This document shows positions 11,795 through 22,859 of a DNA stretch of 64,000 nt, piece by piece; position 1 is the first letter of the stretch; each line of letters begins with the position of its first letter. Below the pieces are notes generated by a model. It was not told where the DNA came from, made no database searches, and was given only the letters and a program-made list of their open reading frames with translations. The DNA lies in NCBI GenBank assembly GCA_000711775.1, contig ARYC01000038.1:21388-85387 (forward strand), given 5' to 3'. Source of the DNA: Oxytricha trifallax. Lineage: Eukaryota > Ciliophora > Spirotrichea > Sporadotrichida > Oxytrichidae. A program made the translations under genes and the position numbers.

Positions 11795-13410
11795 AACATC
11801 TGACGTTGTAGAGCTAATTTCCACAGGTGGCGCAGACAAAGAAGAAATAAAATTTGAAGAAAATAACTCTTGTGCTGGGAACATCAAAAATTATGAGATT
11901 TTGATGTTGATTAACCCAAGGAGTAGTGTTCATAAAGGAGCGAAGTTGCTTAATTAATATTTCAATCATTTAAAAGAATGAATTTCGGAGAGGTTACTTC
12001 TAATATTTAAATTTTTGATATTACTTGGCAATGTCATACCATAGTTGGAAAAGTATCATAACAAAGCAGTAGAGTAAAGATATAATGTACAAATATATTT
12101 TAAATAAAAGCAAGTTTTTTAAAGTAAATTAAATTGAAAAGTTTGAGGAATAATATTTTAATCAAATAGCAATGTTAATTAGAATATAGTCAAAGGTAGT
12201 TATAAAAAATAAAGAATAAAAGTATTTAATACTCCAATCAGATCTCTATACACAATAGTATTATAAATGATTTTTTTAGAAAAAAACTAAGAGCATTTCC
12301 TTTATGATGAGGTGATGGATCCCTAGGATGATTATATTGCAGACAGATTATAATAAATTGAAATTAGAGGGATACCATTTGGGGACAGGCAACGACACTG
12401 GCAGATCACTGGGATGGAGCAAGGATGAAGGAAAATTGTGCCAAAATATTGACTATATTGTACAGTGCTTGATTCAAGAGAAAAGAGAAAAATTAAATCT
12501 AAGGGAAGTTAAATTTTAAGCTCAGGAAAAATTTGGATATAATCATACTGGATTAAATAAATTATCCACAGAGAAAGCCAATCAAATCCATTAACTGAGA
12601 TAGTATTATACTTTCTATAGTAAATAATAAAACTTATGTGCATTAAATGCTATATTTATTTATCATAAGAAATCTGAATATTTGATGTAAATTTTAGTGG
12701 TTTAAATCCCACAAAACTATGATGTGCTACTTCAATATCGGTGTAGATTATAATATGAGTAACTGCAAGCTCTAATCTTTATAATAACTTATATTCAGAG
12801 TTCGAAGAAAAAAGAACAAAGATCAGAGGTATGAATAAGACTATCTACGCTTTCCTTGCTTTTAAACAGTTCTTATTCCGTTGTGCACCATACGGAATAA
12901 AATATTACATTAAATGTGTCCATTAACACAAAGACGATGAGAAAATTTCAGTTCTAAAACAAAAGCATTTTATTGGGAATCCTAAAATAATCGTTAGCAC
13001 AAATGTACTTTCAGTATTTGGAGGCTAGATGGAAGAAGTTTGGTACAAAATAAGTAAAAGATAAGGAATTAAGTAGGAACATTAGAATGGGGTAAGATCA
13101 GGCTAGCAATCTTATCGTGATAATAAAATCGTATTACTTGGACATCACTCTCTAGGTTAAGCTTTAGTTTTGAGACATCTTAAAAACTTTGGGTAGCTTG
13201 AGGGACCCTTTGAAATCAAATTTAGATGAGATGTGCCTAAGTTAACCCCAATATATGTTAGCATAGATTGAGAGAGCTTTTTATGATAAACAGTTAATAA
13301 ATTAGTGTTTAGGTTAAATAGAAAGTGCCCATTTATTACTATTGTCAGAGGACCTAAAAATCATTTTAGAACATGATTAGTATAAAACGTCTATTAACAA
13401 GTTTTAAAGT
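11795..13410 (+). CDS. Diacylglycerol-kinase-type lipid kinase, three islands
   Basis: Lipid kinase of the DAGK catalytic family, expected to phosphorylate diacylglycerol to phosphatidic acid. Island 1 (11,800-12,060) carries ILMLINPRSSVHKGAKLL, the NPxSG-like start of the catalytic domain, then after a one-base frame change SNIQIFDIT. Island 2 (12,295-12,600) carries the nucleotide-binding signature YHLGTGNDTGRSLGW (family GTGND) and EGKLCQNIDYIVQCLIQEKR. Island 3 (12,735-13,410) carries YFNIGVDYNM, as at the start of the accessory domain, then APYGIKYYIKCVHQH, PKIIVSTNVLSVFGGQMEEV and a C-terminal tail rich in Leu and Gln. AT-rich gaps lie between islands. The NPRSS loop departs from the usual NPKSGG. 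Substrate is inferred from family; sphingosine or ceramide kinase is a less likely alternative. Confidence 0.75.
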
Positions 13411-13494
13411 TTAATTTATAATATCGTTTTTAATCATTCACATAAAATAGACATTTGTGAAATTAATTCATTTTTAAAAAGCGAGATTATTTCT

Positions 13495-14465
13495 ACATCT
13501 GTTTAGGAAATTGGAGTTTTCTTTCTTTAAGCGTTCAATTTCCTTTTCTTCAGCAATAGCCTCTTCCCTTAGCTTTTTCAAATCCTTTCCCATCATAATT
13601 ATTTCTTTCTTATTATCGTTTTAATCTCTAATCAATCCAATATCTTGGAGATTTAAACTAAAGCTAGATTATGTTTCACTTAAAGCACTAATTAAAACAC
13701 TCTTATTGTCTGATTGGGAAAGTGAATCGCAATTTGAATCCTTTAACTTATTGCTCGTTAATAAGAAATTTTCCTTGAGCTTAACTTGCCCAAGGATAGT
13801 AAATTTCTTTTTTTATTTGGCTGTCAACTGAGTATTGAAATTAGCTGAAATTCCTTTCGTACTTGGCTTAGTTAGAGCCACTTAGTAAATCCACTTATTT
13901 ATGAAGTTTCTCTTTTTCCTTCATTAATACAGTTAAATGTCTATCTTTTTAATATCTTGATTTAGTCAATAGTTTCACCTATCTTCTTTCTCTTTCAAGT
14001 TCTTATTCCATATTAGTTAGCTTTCCTTCATAATCCTCTATAACTTTAGAGAGAGTTTATAGTTAACCTGTTTAATAACCATTTAAGTTGAAATGCTCAT
14101 TAAGTTTAAAGTTTAACACATCTATTTCATTTTATAATTCAACTTACTTATAGGTTTGGCTTTCTAGGTTTTAGTGAAGATTAGAGTTCTCTAATTCTAA
14201 GAACTCAATTTTTTTAGTAATCTTCTCGAATATTTCAGTCTGTTCGAAAATTAAACTGTCCTTTTGAGAAACCTGTAGTTCTAAATCCTAAATTATTTTC
14301 TATTACGTTTTATTGATATTTTATTAATCTTAGAGACACTGCTGTGATAGTTCTAGCTTTTCTTGTAAATGTTAAATCAAAGCCATTAATTCATGAAATT
14401 TCTTTTCTTTTCGAGTAAGGAATGGTCCTAGACCTAATTTTACTTCCGAAATTTCAAATTTAAAT
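13495..14465 (-). CDS. Long coiled-coil protein segment
   Basis: Minus-strand frame, open with TAA/TAG as Gln, running from about LTRKEKKFHELMALIQHL through heptad-rich sequence (QNLESQTYKQVELQNEIDVL, then NMEQELERERRQVKLL, then VLMKEKEKLHKQVDLLSGSN) to a region ending LKKLREEAIAEEKEIERLKK. A frame change is needed near 13,850. Probably cytoskeletal or ciliary, but no family is recognised. The two islands upstream on the same strand (14.8-15.05 and 15.2-15.45 kb) may belong to the same gene. Confidence 0.6.
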
Positions 14466-14785
14466 TTAATAATTAAATTTATTCAGTATCTCTAATAGTT
14501 CTTTGGTATTATATAAACAGAATCTAGAAACTTTAAATATTCTTATTTTTACAAAAGATTTTTTAATTTACATGAATTTATTAGTCATTAGTGACTAGTG
14601 TCTGATAAAGTTCTAATAATTTTCTTCATAATATGGTTTAATATACTTTAGTTTTGATTAATCTATCTCTGTAAATAAATGAATATATTACTTTATTTTT
14701 GTCAAATTTTTTGGTTAATATTTCAGGATGATGACTTTAAAAATTAAATAATAAATATATTTGAAATATATTTATTGAAAATTTC
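14466..14785. other. AT-rich gap between islands
   Basis: Strongly AT-rich sequence without a sustained frame; IES-like. Confidence 0.45.
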
Positions 14786-14789
14786 TTCT

Positions 14790-15052
14790 TTAATTGTAAA
14801 CATTTAAGATTTTAAATGTAAATTTCTTTACTATAATTAAAGTTATTATTAATTTGAGTTTGAATGTACGAAGCACTATTAATATGAATTGTCTATTAAC
14901 TAGTCTGTCATCATTGAAATCTTTTAATAATCTTTCTCTTCTTTCATCGTTCATTCTACCTAACTTATGCATTTTACTGACCACAAATTCTTTCATTTGA
15001 TGTTGAGAGAATTCTGGATTTAAACACACGTAAAAATGATAAATTTCCATTT
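14790..15052 (-). CDS. Unrecognised coding island
   Basis: Starts MEIYHFYVCLNPEFSQHQ and contains a charged stretch (LGRMNDERRERLLKDF, then DDRLVNRQF). The last 60 bases are AT-rich and probably lie outside the coding island. Strand and spacing suit an upstream exon-like MDS of the coiled-coil gene below it. No domain seen. Confidence 0.4.
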
Positions 15053-15203
15053 TAATGGATGTGCTTAAAATGTGAACACTCTAACTTCGATGGTATATAC
15101 CTCTAAGTCGGATCTCTATGAGTTACCGTGGACTTTTGCATTTGGATGTTTAATAAGGACGTGGTTCTGGTGAACTGCATTAATTATTAAAGGACCTGGA
15201 AGC

Positions 15204-15450
15204 TTAGTATTTTCTAATCCAAACTCCTTCATGACTTGCTAAATATAAAATAAAAGTGTGTGGCTTTACGACAGGAATTTTATAAAAGCTATCTTTTAGT
15301 GTAATTTCTTTCTTAATAATGCATAAACATTCCTTGTCGTCAGAGATCATTTTTTGTGTTTTTCCGCCTAAGCTATGAGCGTTTTGATGACGAAAGCAGA
15401 TTCCCACAATTTTGATTTGCTTGTAATTATTGTTGACGTTTCTCACGAAC
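15204..15450 (-). CDS. Unrecognised coding island
   Basis: Open frame NYKQIKIVGICFRHQNAHSL, then GGKTQKMISDDKECLC and KIPVVKPHTFILYLASHEG. Balanced amino-acid composition and GC above the flanks support coding. There is no clear Met start: the frame may continue upstream to a TGA at about 15,468. Function unknown. Confidence 0.45.
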
Positions 15451-15718
15451 TTTTTTTAGGTTCAAATCCATTCATTAGAATCGTCTCCAAGTTTGAACTA
15501 ATCAAAAGCAGCTCAGCTTCAGAGTGTTGATGAGGTATTATCATATAACTTAAATCATTAATTCAGTGAATTTTTATTTAAATAAGGCAAAACTTATCTA
15601 TGTTTTTCACCCAAATTTAAAAGTATAGATCCCAAAATATTTGTAATTGAAATTGGCCTAAAATTTATAAATCTCCATTTTTTATAATTATTTTTATTCT
15701 AATATTTTAATAAAGAAT

Positions 15719-15740
15719 TATGATGATGATGATGATGATA
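15719..15740. repeat. (TGA)n microsatellite
   Basis: Seven tandem TGA/ATG units. An imperfect TTATTG run follows at 15,806-15,832 and a short TA run at 15,838-15,850. Simple-sequence DNA in non-coding surroundings. Confidence 0.8.
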
Positions 15741-15954
15741 ATGAATAACTTAAGGTAAGATGAAAAGGAAAACTAGAAATAAAGATCTCTAGTATTAGAT
15801 ATATAATTATTATTGTTATTGTTATTATTATTGAGCGTATATATATATATTAGACAATTACAGTTAGTACTTAAGGTGCGAACAAATCTTTCCAATTGAA
15901 AACCAATACATTTTCTTACAGTATATATTCATTTTGATGTCCAGTATTTCTTCA

Positions 15955-16165
15955 GTAGGGGGAGCGACTTTGGCCTTTTGAACCTATGTGCCTCTCATAG
16001 GGTGTTCCCGGGGGTCTTGTCCCTTGTCTTCTCGTCCCATGTCCCGACTTGCCTCTTCTGACCCCGACTTTGCCTGGGCGCGGCCTTTATCAGGGTGGTC
16101 CCTGGGGGAATGTCCCTCTCCTGGACCGGTCAGTGTGCCAACCACCTCAGACTGATCTTTTTTTA
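15955..16165. other. Isolated GC-rich island, possible Pol III RNA gene
   Basis: About 210 bp at roughly 60% GC inside DNA of 20-25% GC. Seen in it: a stem-loop with arms ACCTATG/CATAGG (about 15,981-16,001), three copies of a CGACTTTGCCT-like word (near 15,965, 16,044 and 16,066), several TGTCCC words, a GGTCC/GGACC pairing (about 16,097-16,127) and a run of seven or more T directly after GATC at 16,156-16,163. A TATATA box lies about 30 bp before the 5' edge (15,921-15,928). TATA box, sharp boundaries and T-run are what a type-3 Pol III unit would show on the plus strand. No SRP, RNase P or snRNA signature was recognised. The minus strand is also open for about 75 codons, with hydrophilic content, so a coding MDS is the alternative. 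Confidence 0.4.
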
Positions 16166-16898
16166 TTCTTTCGCTTTTTATAGATATGTTTTTTAGTTTT
16201 TTGTTTCACCTCTAAGTCGTCAAATATGAGCTTTTTTTGAGATCAGGTAGACATCTTTAGCAATAACAATAATAATTATTAATAAAGAGTTATTTGTATT
16301 GATTAATTGTATATTATATCGCTAATCATTTTAAATATAAAAGAATTCTTTATAAAAATTCAATAAATCTTATTGATGATGATTAATGTAAATAAAAAGC
16401 AGTCTAATTCACTCAAAATCATTATAATAATGACAAATTAATAATAAATGTTAAGATACTACTTATTATGAGGAATTATTGGTAACTCACAGACAATAGA
16501 TCCGTGCTATGAAGATTAATCAATCCTGTTTTATTGAATATTCATATCAACTCGGTGAGTTTGCTATTTCTCAACTTTCTTTGATACTTTCATAAGGTTT
16601 CAGATAAATAAATTAAAAAAGTTATATAAGATTTACTAAATGAATAACAGAAATAGACTCTTGTCGAGAGAGTGAGTTGTTCGATAGAAAGAAGTGTAAA
16701 TTGTTGTTTTACTAATTATTTCAAATTTTCATTGACTATGTTAAGATTGAAATCATTCAAATGAAGCCCGACTATGATAGTATCTTAAAATTTAAATATA
16801 ATATTTTATTATTTTCCCGAGATGATTCTAATAATATTTAAATGGCAGATTGTCTTGTAAATTAGCTAATAAAGAATTAGTTATATAGACGTAAATTT
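16166..16898. other. AT-rich stretch, no gene seen
   Basis: AT-rich throughout with short interrupted frames only. IES-like or intergenic. Confidence 0.45.
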
Positions 16899-16899
16899 A

Positions 16900-17125
16900 A
16901 GTCATGTTCTTAAAGTGAATAATTATCTCTTGAGAAAATTTTTCGAAAAACGTCTTGAAAATTTCTTCGTCATCTTGCTACTAGATTACTCTTTTTAATA
17001 AGTTAATGTGAGTAATTAGTGCATAGCTTTTGGTAAGTAAGTACCTTGCGAGGCCTTGAAACATATTTCCATCTTCTTCGTTACGGACGTTGGATCTATT
17101 ATTTGATTATTTTAGTATTTACCAA
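16900..17125 (-). CDS. Unrecognised coding island
   Basis: Minus-strand frame reads NNRSNVRNEEDGNMFQGLA, then YLLTKSYALITHINLLKRVI and DDEEIFKTFFEKFSQEIIIH. Lies just past the stop codon of the amidase and on the same strand, in a coding-like block with normal composition. It is probably an MDS of a different gene. No domain recognised. Confidence 0.45.
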
Positions 17126-17178
17126 TCAAATGATGAATAACATTCTATGACATGAGAATAACTCTTAAATAATAGAAA

Positions 17179-18115
17179 TCATTAATTAGCATTGATATTT
17201 CTTGCGCTTAATTCCTTGTCTAATAACTTAGCAATTTTTAATAGTTGATAATCTTCTCCAAAAAATCCTTGCAACATAAAACTTGAAGGGAATTTATATT
17301 TTGGCCTGTCCTCGTGGGCTGGTAATGTGATTCCTGGAATGCCTAAACAGTTGGGCAATGCAGTATAATAATCCATTTTGTATTCATAAACTGGATTTTT
17401 GGTAGCACTTTTAGAGCTGTTTAAATACTTCATCAATCTTTGGTGGCTCTATCCCTATCGAGGCTGGAGATATAATGAAATCCAGATTTCTTTATTCAAA
17501 AATTTCGCAGTATTGATCATTAAGCAATCTTCTGGCTTTCTAAGCTTTAATTACTTTCTCATTGAAATCACTAAATCTTGATGAAAGCAAGAAGTTTCCT
17601 AATAAAACTCTTCTCTTAACATTCTATCCAAATGCCTCGCTATTTATTCACTTTATATAATCATAGAAATCTTACTTTTGCGATTGATTTTCTTCTGAGC
17701 CTATGGGTATCTAATAACCATACTTAAGCCCATCATATCTTTAAAGATTTGAAGATGCTTCTTATAGGACTAAGGTAAAGTAGAAAGGAGGAGCGTATTT
17801 AATAAGCGGGATAGAAATGTCTACCATCTTTATTTTTCAATCCTTAAAAATGTCTTGCATTAAAGTAATTGATGAAATAAATGCAAAGTATTCTTTATGT
17901 TGCGATTTTTATCATCAAGTTCTTTAATATCAAATTCCCTTACTATTCATACTCTAAGTTCCTTGTTCTCAATTGAATACTCTGAATTTGTTATTCTGTT
18001 TCAATCTCTGATAATGTGTATTATAGAGAAATCAATGCAATTAGAATCGTTTGAGTTTTTTCCTTGCATGATATTAAACATAGCTTCAAGATCTTCAACA
18101 CTGTTCGTCATTAAA
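17179..18115 (-). CDS. Amidase-signature enzyme (GatA/QRSL1-like), C-terminal half
   Basis: Second block of the amidase. Reads MTNSVEDLEAMFNIMQGKN at its start (about 18,110), VDISIPLIKYAPPFYFTLVL and EASSNLQRYDGLKYGY (about 17,810-17,700), KVIKAQKARRLLNDQYCEIF, LDFIISPASIGIEPPKIDE, YYTALPNCLGIPGITLPA and FMLQGFFGEDYQLLKIAKLL, then Gln and TGA at 17,179-17,181. These follow the order of GatA-type amidases, which hydrolyse amides, as the A subunit of the Glu-tRNA(Gln) amidotransferase does. A mitochondrial GatA role is possible but not shown. Frame changes near 17,880 and 17,600. Confidence 0.8.
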
Positions 18116-19200
18116 ATTTATAATATTATATTTTAAATGGCAATACTTTTTAGGTATAATAATGGTTTTTTTTACGAATATAAATTAAGATTTTTTATTG
18201 AACTTTTTTAAAAAAAAGTTGTACTATAATTTGAACATAAGCTACTCTTTTATATCGTTGCTATTATAAGAAAATAATTTGAAATATATATTTTTTGTTT
18301 AAATAAAACCCCGAGAATAAATAATGAATGAAAATAGTGGCATTATTAAAAGTACAGAAATCAAATGAGATATATATTTCTAGTTTTTGATTTATTTATA
18401 AACAATTAAATCTTAATTTTTTGGAAATTAATTAATTAGAAAGTTTAAGGGTTTGTTGGAGCACTTACTTATCGGAGGTTTTCTAAAATTCAAGTTTATT
18501 TTTGTATCATATTTATGTTACTTTAATGAAACTTTGTCATATTAGGTTGTTGATGCATTTCCTATCTTGGTAAAATATCTCTCACACAATAAGTTTTTCG
18601 TTTGTATTCTAAAGTATTTCACTATAGAAGTTCTAGTAATGGCTTGGATTTTTCTTCTAGGAAACTAAGAGATTTCTAATTCTAATAAGTGAACTTTTTG
18701 AGATTTATAATTTGTTGTCAAAGACTTATTTATGAGATATTAATCAATGAATATGATAATATTGGACACGTAGCAAGTTGGGTATGATTAAAGACATTAA
18801 TAGTATTTGTTATGGGTTCGAATCCCTAAGTACATCAACTTTTTAAAAGAGTATTTAAGCTTAAGAAACTAAATAGCTATCTTTAGCAATAAAATGTTAA
18901 TTTATATTTATCAATTCACTTTATGAAAATGATTTTACTCTTTTATATAAATACAGTTATTTTACTTCATTGATGAACTTAAACTCTTAATGATTTATTC
19001 CTAATAAAAGTATATAGTTTTATAGCATAATGTATTTTCTTATAACTTCATAAAGGAAAGAATAGAAAAGAAAGTTATTTATATTTTAATATAATTTAAG
19101 GATTATTTCTAGAATAATCAAACTAATCCGTGTCTTTTTTTGTGAGCTAATAATTTATATAAACAAGGTGTTTTAGGGTTTTAATTTAACCAATCACATC
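18116..19200. other. Large AT-rich gap inside the amidase gene
   Basis: About 1.1 kb of AT-rich DNA separates the two amidase blocks, which are colinear in the protein. This fits a long IES. It contains the tRNA-like unit listed separately and no convincing coding sequence. Confidence 0.55.
18764..18844 (+). pseudogene. tRNA-like Pol III unit with intact A and B boxes
   Basis: An A-box-like word TAGCAAGTTGGG starts at 18,771; a perfect B box GGTTCGAATCC starts at 18,815, the 44-base spacing of intron-less tRNA genes; a T5 run at 18,840-18,844 follows where a terminator should be. The acceptor stem, the anticodon stem and the outer two T-stem pairs do not form, so this cannot be a working tRNA. 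Decayed tRNA gene or tRNA-derived element. Confidence 0.4.
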
Positions 19201-19204
19201 ATTT

Positions 19205-19967
19205 GATAAACAATATAGAGCTTAACCATACCTCGATAGCCTTCCATAAGAAGGCTTCATTGAATATAGCCCACAACAATGATTTGGATAGCTAACTGAA
19301 CTTCCAGTGTCTGTCCCAAGAGATCTATTCAAATATTAAAGTTGAAATTATTTCTTACACTACTGATTGCTGTGATTTGGTAGCAGCTGTACTTCCAGAA
19401 GAACTACCAACAGCTATATAGTCCTAATCTATTGGATTTCTTACTATTTTCTTCTAATCATAGCCATACATTCCAAGTGATCTTTAAATTATATCATAAG
19501 AGCTTACAATAACCTCCTACCCCATTTCTAACTCTTCCATATTATAGTCTTCCTTACTATAATTACTTCTGCGGTTTTTAACTTCTTAATGACTTTAACA
19601 TCAACTTATGGGGTAAAATTTTGAAGTATTCTTGAAGCTGCTGTACTTGACAACTCTTTTACTAAAATATTATGTTTTATTGCAATGAGAACTCGATCTA
19701 ACTCAGAAAATCATTTTATATTAATTTGATTCTTTAATTAATATCATATTTTGCTTTATTAAATTGCTATCCTTTATCATGCCTTTCTTGAGATTCATTG
19801 ATCTACTAATCTAATTTAGCTCTTTCGTGTACAGTGACAAATGAGTTCAGAAGAGACTTATCTTAAATTTGCTTATAAGTCTTATCAATCATATCAGAAA
19901 CTCTTAGCTACTTTGATTTGTAAAGCAAAGACACTTGCTTAATTTTGTTACAGAATTTGGTGGCCAT
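19205..19967 (-). CDS. Amidase-signature enzyme (GatA/QRSL1-like), N-terminal half
   Basis: ATG at 19,967 opens [20 protein letters not shown], then [17 protein letters not shown] as in GatA N-termini. Catalytic Lys lies in [10 protein letters not shown]; the cis-Ser loop reads [11 protein letters not shown] (family GGSSGGSAAA); the nucleophile loop reads [17 protein letters not shown] (family GSDTGGSIRxPAxxCG), followed by [11 protein letters not shown]. The Lys-Ser-Ser triad is therefore kept, though one Gly of the TGGS motif is Ser. Frame shifts occur in 19,740-19,480. It continues in the C-terminal block below, in the correct order. Confidence 0.8.
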
Positions 19968-20154
19968 TTTATTAACAATAAATCTATTAAATTACTTTTA
20001 ATAAACTTAAATTACAAACTATATAATATTTATTTGCTTTAATCTGAAATTCAAGTATGTAAAAATCTCTTTAAGAAACTCAAGAAAACTTCGTACAATC
20101 AAATAATTTCAACTGTAATGTTATTCTAGAATTAATTAAAAAATTAATGAAATG

Positions 20155-22716
20155 AACTGGTAAATATCATTTTATTAAGCAATGATTCTGGCAATCAACT
20201 TGAGCAGAATTTGAACAGTGCTATGCATAAATTGGTTCTCACAGAATCTAAAGGCTTTCAGAACAATTATTTATAATAAAACTCATTAAAAAATTTATAG
20301 AACAAGATCCATGTTTCTGAGAGGGTAAAACCTTTAACTCTAGCTGAGAGCATTTATGAGAAAAACCAATTCTGGCAAGTAATCAATGATCAGACCATAA
20401 CTCAATAACAAACTAAAGAACAATACTCTATTGGGAAGCTAAATTATCAAGTTTAATTCATTCATTATAGATCGGGTTTTCTATTTATATAAAATCTAAT
20501 AAGTAAATATATTGATTGTGTACCATTCTATTTAGTAAATGATGATGTAAGCACAGCTCAAATATTTGATTATGAGTCCAAGTATTTGGTTCTATCATCA
20601 CTTGAAGGGTTCAATGTGACAATCTTTGCATATGGTTAAACAGCTTCTAGTAAAAATTTTACCATAAAAGGTACAAATGAAAGCTAAGTAATAATTCCCT
20701 AGGCCCTCACTGAGGTTTTCTCAAACCTAAATCAGAGATTTGGAGAGCCATTTTCCTACAGAGATAGATCACCATCAAGTTTGAAGAAATATAAATCAGA
20801 TCGTCGAATGTGAAAGTTTCCTACCTCGAAATCTACAATGAGTCTGTGAATGATCTACTTAATCCCAACAATAAAAATCTTAATTTAAGGGAAAGCAGAG
20901 ACAAAGGTATGGACATTGATAGACTTTCAGAGTTTGAAGTTACTTCTATTGAGGACACAATGAGCTACTTGTTGAAGGAGGATGAGCAAAGAGCTATTGC
21001 TGAAACTAAACTCAACCAGAAAAGTTCCAGGAGTCATACTGTTTTTCAGATAAACATAATGGTAAAAGATGCCAATCTAGAAACTGGGAAAAATATAAAC
21101 AGAATTTCTCAAATCAATCTGGTAGATCTAGCAGGTTCCGAAGGAGTTAACAAAACTAAGTCTGAAGGTGTCATATTTAGAGAGGGAATTAACATTAACA
21201 AAAATTTGTTAGCTCTTTCGACAGTGATTTGCAAACTTGGCTTAAAGTATCAATAAGCTGCCAAGAATTTCTACATTAACTTCTTAGATTCCAAGTTGAC
21301 TCGTATTTTCTATCAACCACTCTCAAGAAACTCTCAAACAGTAATCATTTGCTCAATGAGCTAACTAAACAATAACTATTAAGATTCTAGAGAGACTCTG
21401 AAATTTGGAGTTAAAGCAAAGAACATCAAGACTTTTGTCAATGCTAATTTAAAGGAGTCGCCAGAAATCTTAGCTTTGAGAATCGTTGGTTTAATTGAGA
21501 AAGAAGCTGAGAATTTAAGATTTGTTTGATATAAGTTTGAAGAGAATAAATAGTAAACTTGTGTTTGTTAAGTCGCATTTTTACTATCAGAATAAAGTAT
21601 TGATAAAAAGGTTGAGTTGCTTATGCAAAGGGAGAAGATATAAGTTATAGCATTTTATTGAATTCTTTATATATGAATTAAGAGCTATAAGATAAGTATG
21701 ATGAATTGTAAGAGAAAACAGAGCTCGCTGAAAATTAATATCAAGATAATTAGAAAAGGCATGATGAACTTAACGTATTTAATGATGAATGTTTGCATTT
21801 AAGTGAGAGCTTGATAAAACAGAAGAATGAGCTTGAGCAAAAACTCTTAACCTTTGAATCACACCTAAGAAGTTAGGAAATTATTCAAATAAGATTCTCA
21901 TTAGACAACACTATGAGTCATGCTTTCCAAGTTAATTAACAGCTAAAGCTTGATATATCCTAAAACACATTTTTTTCTGGACAAAAGTAAAAACTTTCTT
22001 AAGTTGAGCAAAATGAAGCACTTCAAAATGATGCATTGTGCATAATGCAAGAAAATGAGAAGTTTAAGTCAACAATCTAGATAATTTCAGACACCAAAGA
22101 TGAGCTTTAACTTCAGTATGAACAGCACAGCAACTTATTTAAACTTTTAAAGATAAAGTAGCAAGCTAGAAGAATGAGTTAATTCGATATATGAACAACT
22201 AGAGACAGTTGAAGATGGATATCAGCAAAAGAACAAGTAGATCACTAAGAAGATCTTTATTATTGAAGCCTTGATGGAGAGAGTGGATTCTAACAAGAAT
22301 TCCAATGCGAAATTGTTCAAGGAGTTAGACTAGAGCATTACTGGTTTAAGTGCAATTCAAAACGATTCTTAAATGAACCCCAACTATGTTTCAATATCTT
22401 TAAGATGACTCTCAATTAGTGATCAATGGAGCCAGCAGCAATGGCGTAAACCAGTACCAGATCCAGACTCTCAAAGCTAGCTTTCAATAATTGTAAACTA
22501 AGGTTGATGTTTTAAAGTTCAAGTAGATGTTTTGACAGTGGACCTTGATGAAGCTGAGAAGAACATTAACTCTCTGACTGCTAGTTAGAAAGATCTTGAC
22601 AGAGAGTTTGATGAGATTAATTACAAAAATCAAGAGATTGAGATTGACAACTAAGGCACAGATATAGAGATTCAAGAAATTTTAGATCATAAAAACCCTT
22701 GTATATATCAACATTG
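20155..22716 (+). CDS. Kinesin motor protein with coiled-coil stalk
   Basis: Microtubule motor. The motor domain starts at KIHVSERVKPL (about 20,305) and contains the P-loop FAYGQTASSKNFTIKGT (about 20,625-20,675), SYLEIYNESVNDLLNPNN, switch I NQKSSRSHTVFQI, switch II LVDLAGSEGVNKT and NINKNLLALSTVI, then DSKLTRIFYQPL and ETLKFGVKAKNIKTFVN to about 21,450. Coiled coil follows (ESLIKQKNELEQKLLTF and others) and a TGA ends the last island at about 22,714. The P-loop differs from GQTGSGKT at three positions (A, S and N), with the Lys kept. Frame changes or TGAs near 20,780, 21,527, 22,180 and 22,405. Family secure; motor activity doubtful. Confidence 0.85.
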
Positions 22717-22859
22717 AGTTTTTTAAAAGAAAATTTTTAAAATAAATTTCCTTTTAATTATAAAAAAATGATTCTATTTTGAATAAAATAAATAATTAAT
22801 GAGCACGGCTTTCTTAAATTATTTACATAAAGCCAATGCTATCTAATTATTATTTATTG

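Noticed and set aside
11614-11799. Minus-strand frame of about 60 codons
   Set aside because: AT-rich, no protein-like pattern, and adjacent to the start of the plus-strand lipid kinase.
12699-12709. B-box-like GGTTTAAATCC
   Set aside because: No A box 44 bp upstream, no T-run after it, and no cloverleaf pairing.
15459-15469. B-box-like GGTTCAAATCC
   Set aside because: No A box at the proper distance upstream and it lies at the edge of a coding island; chance match.
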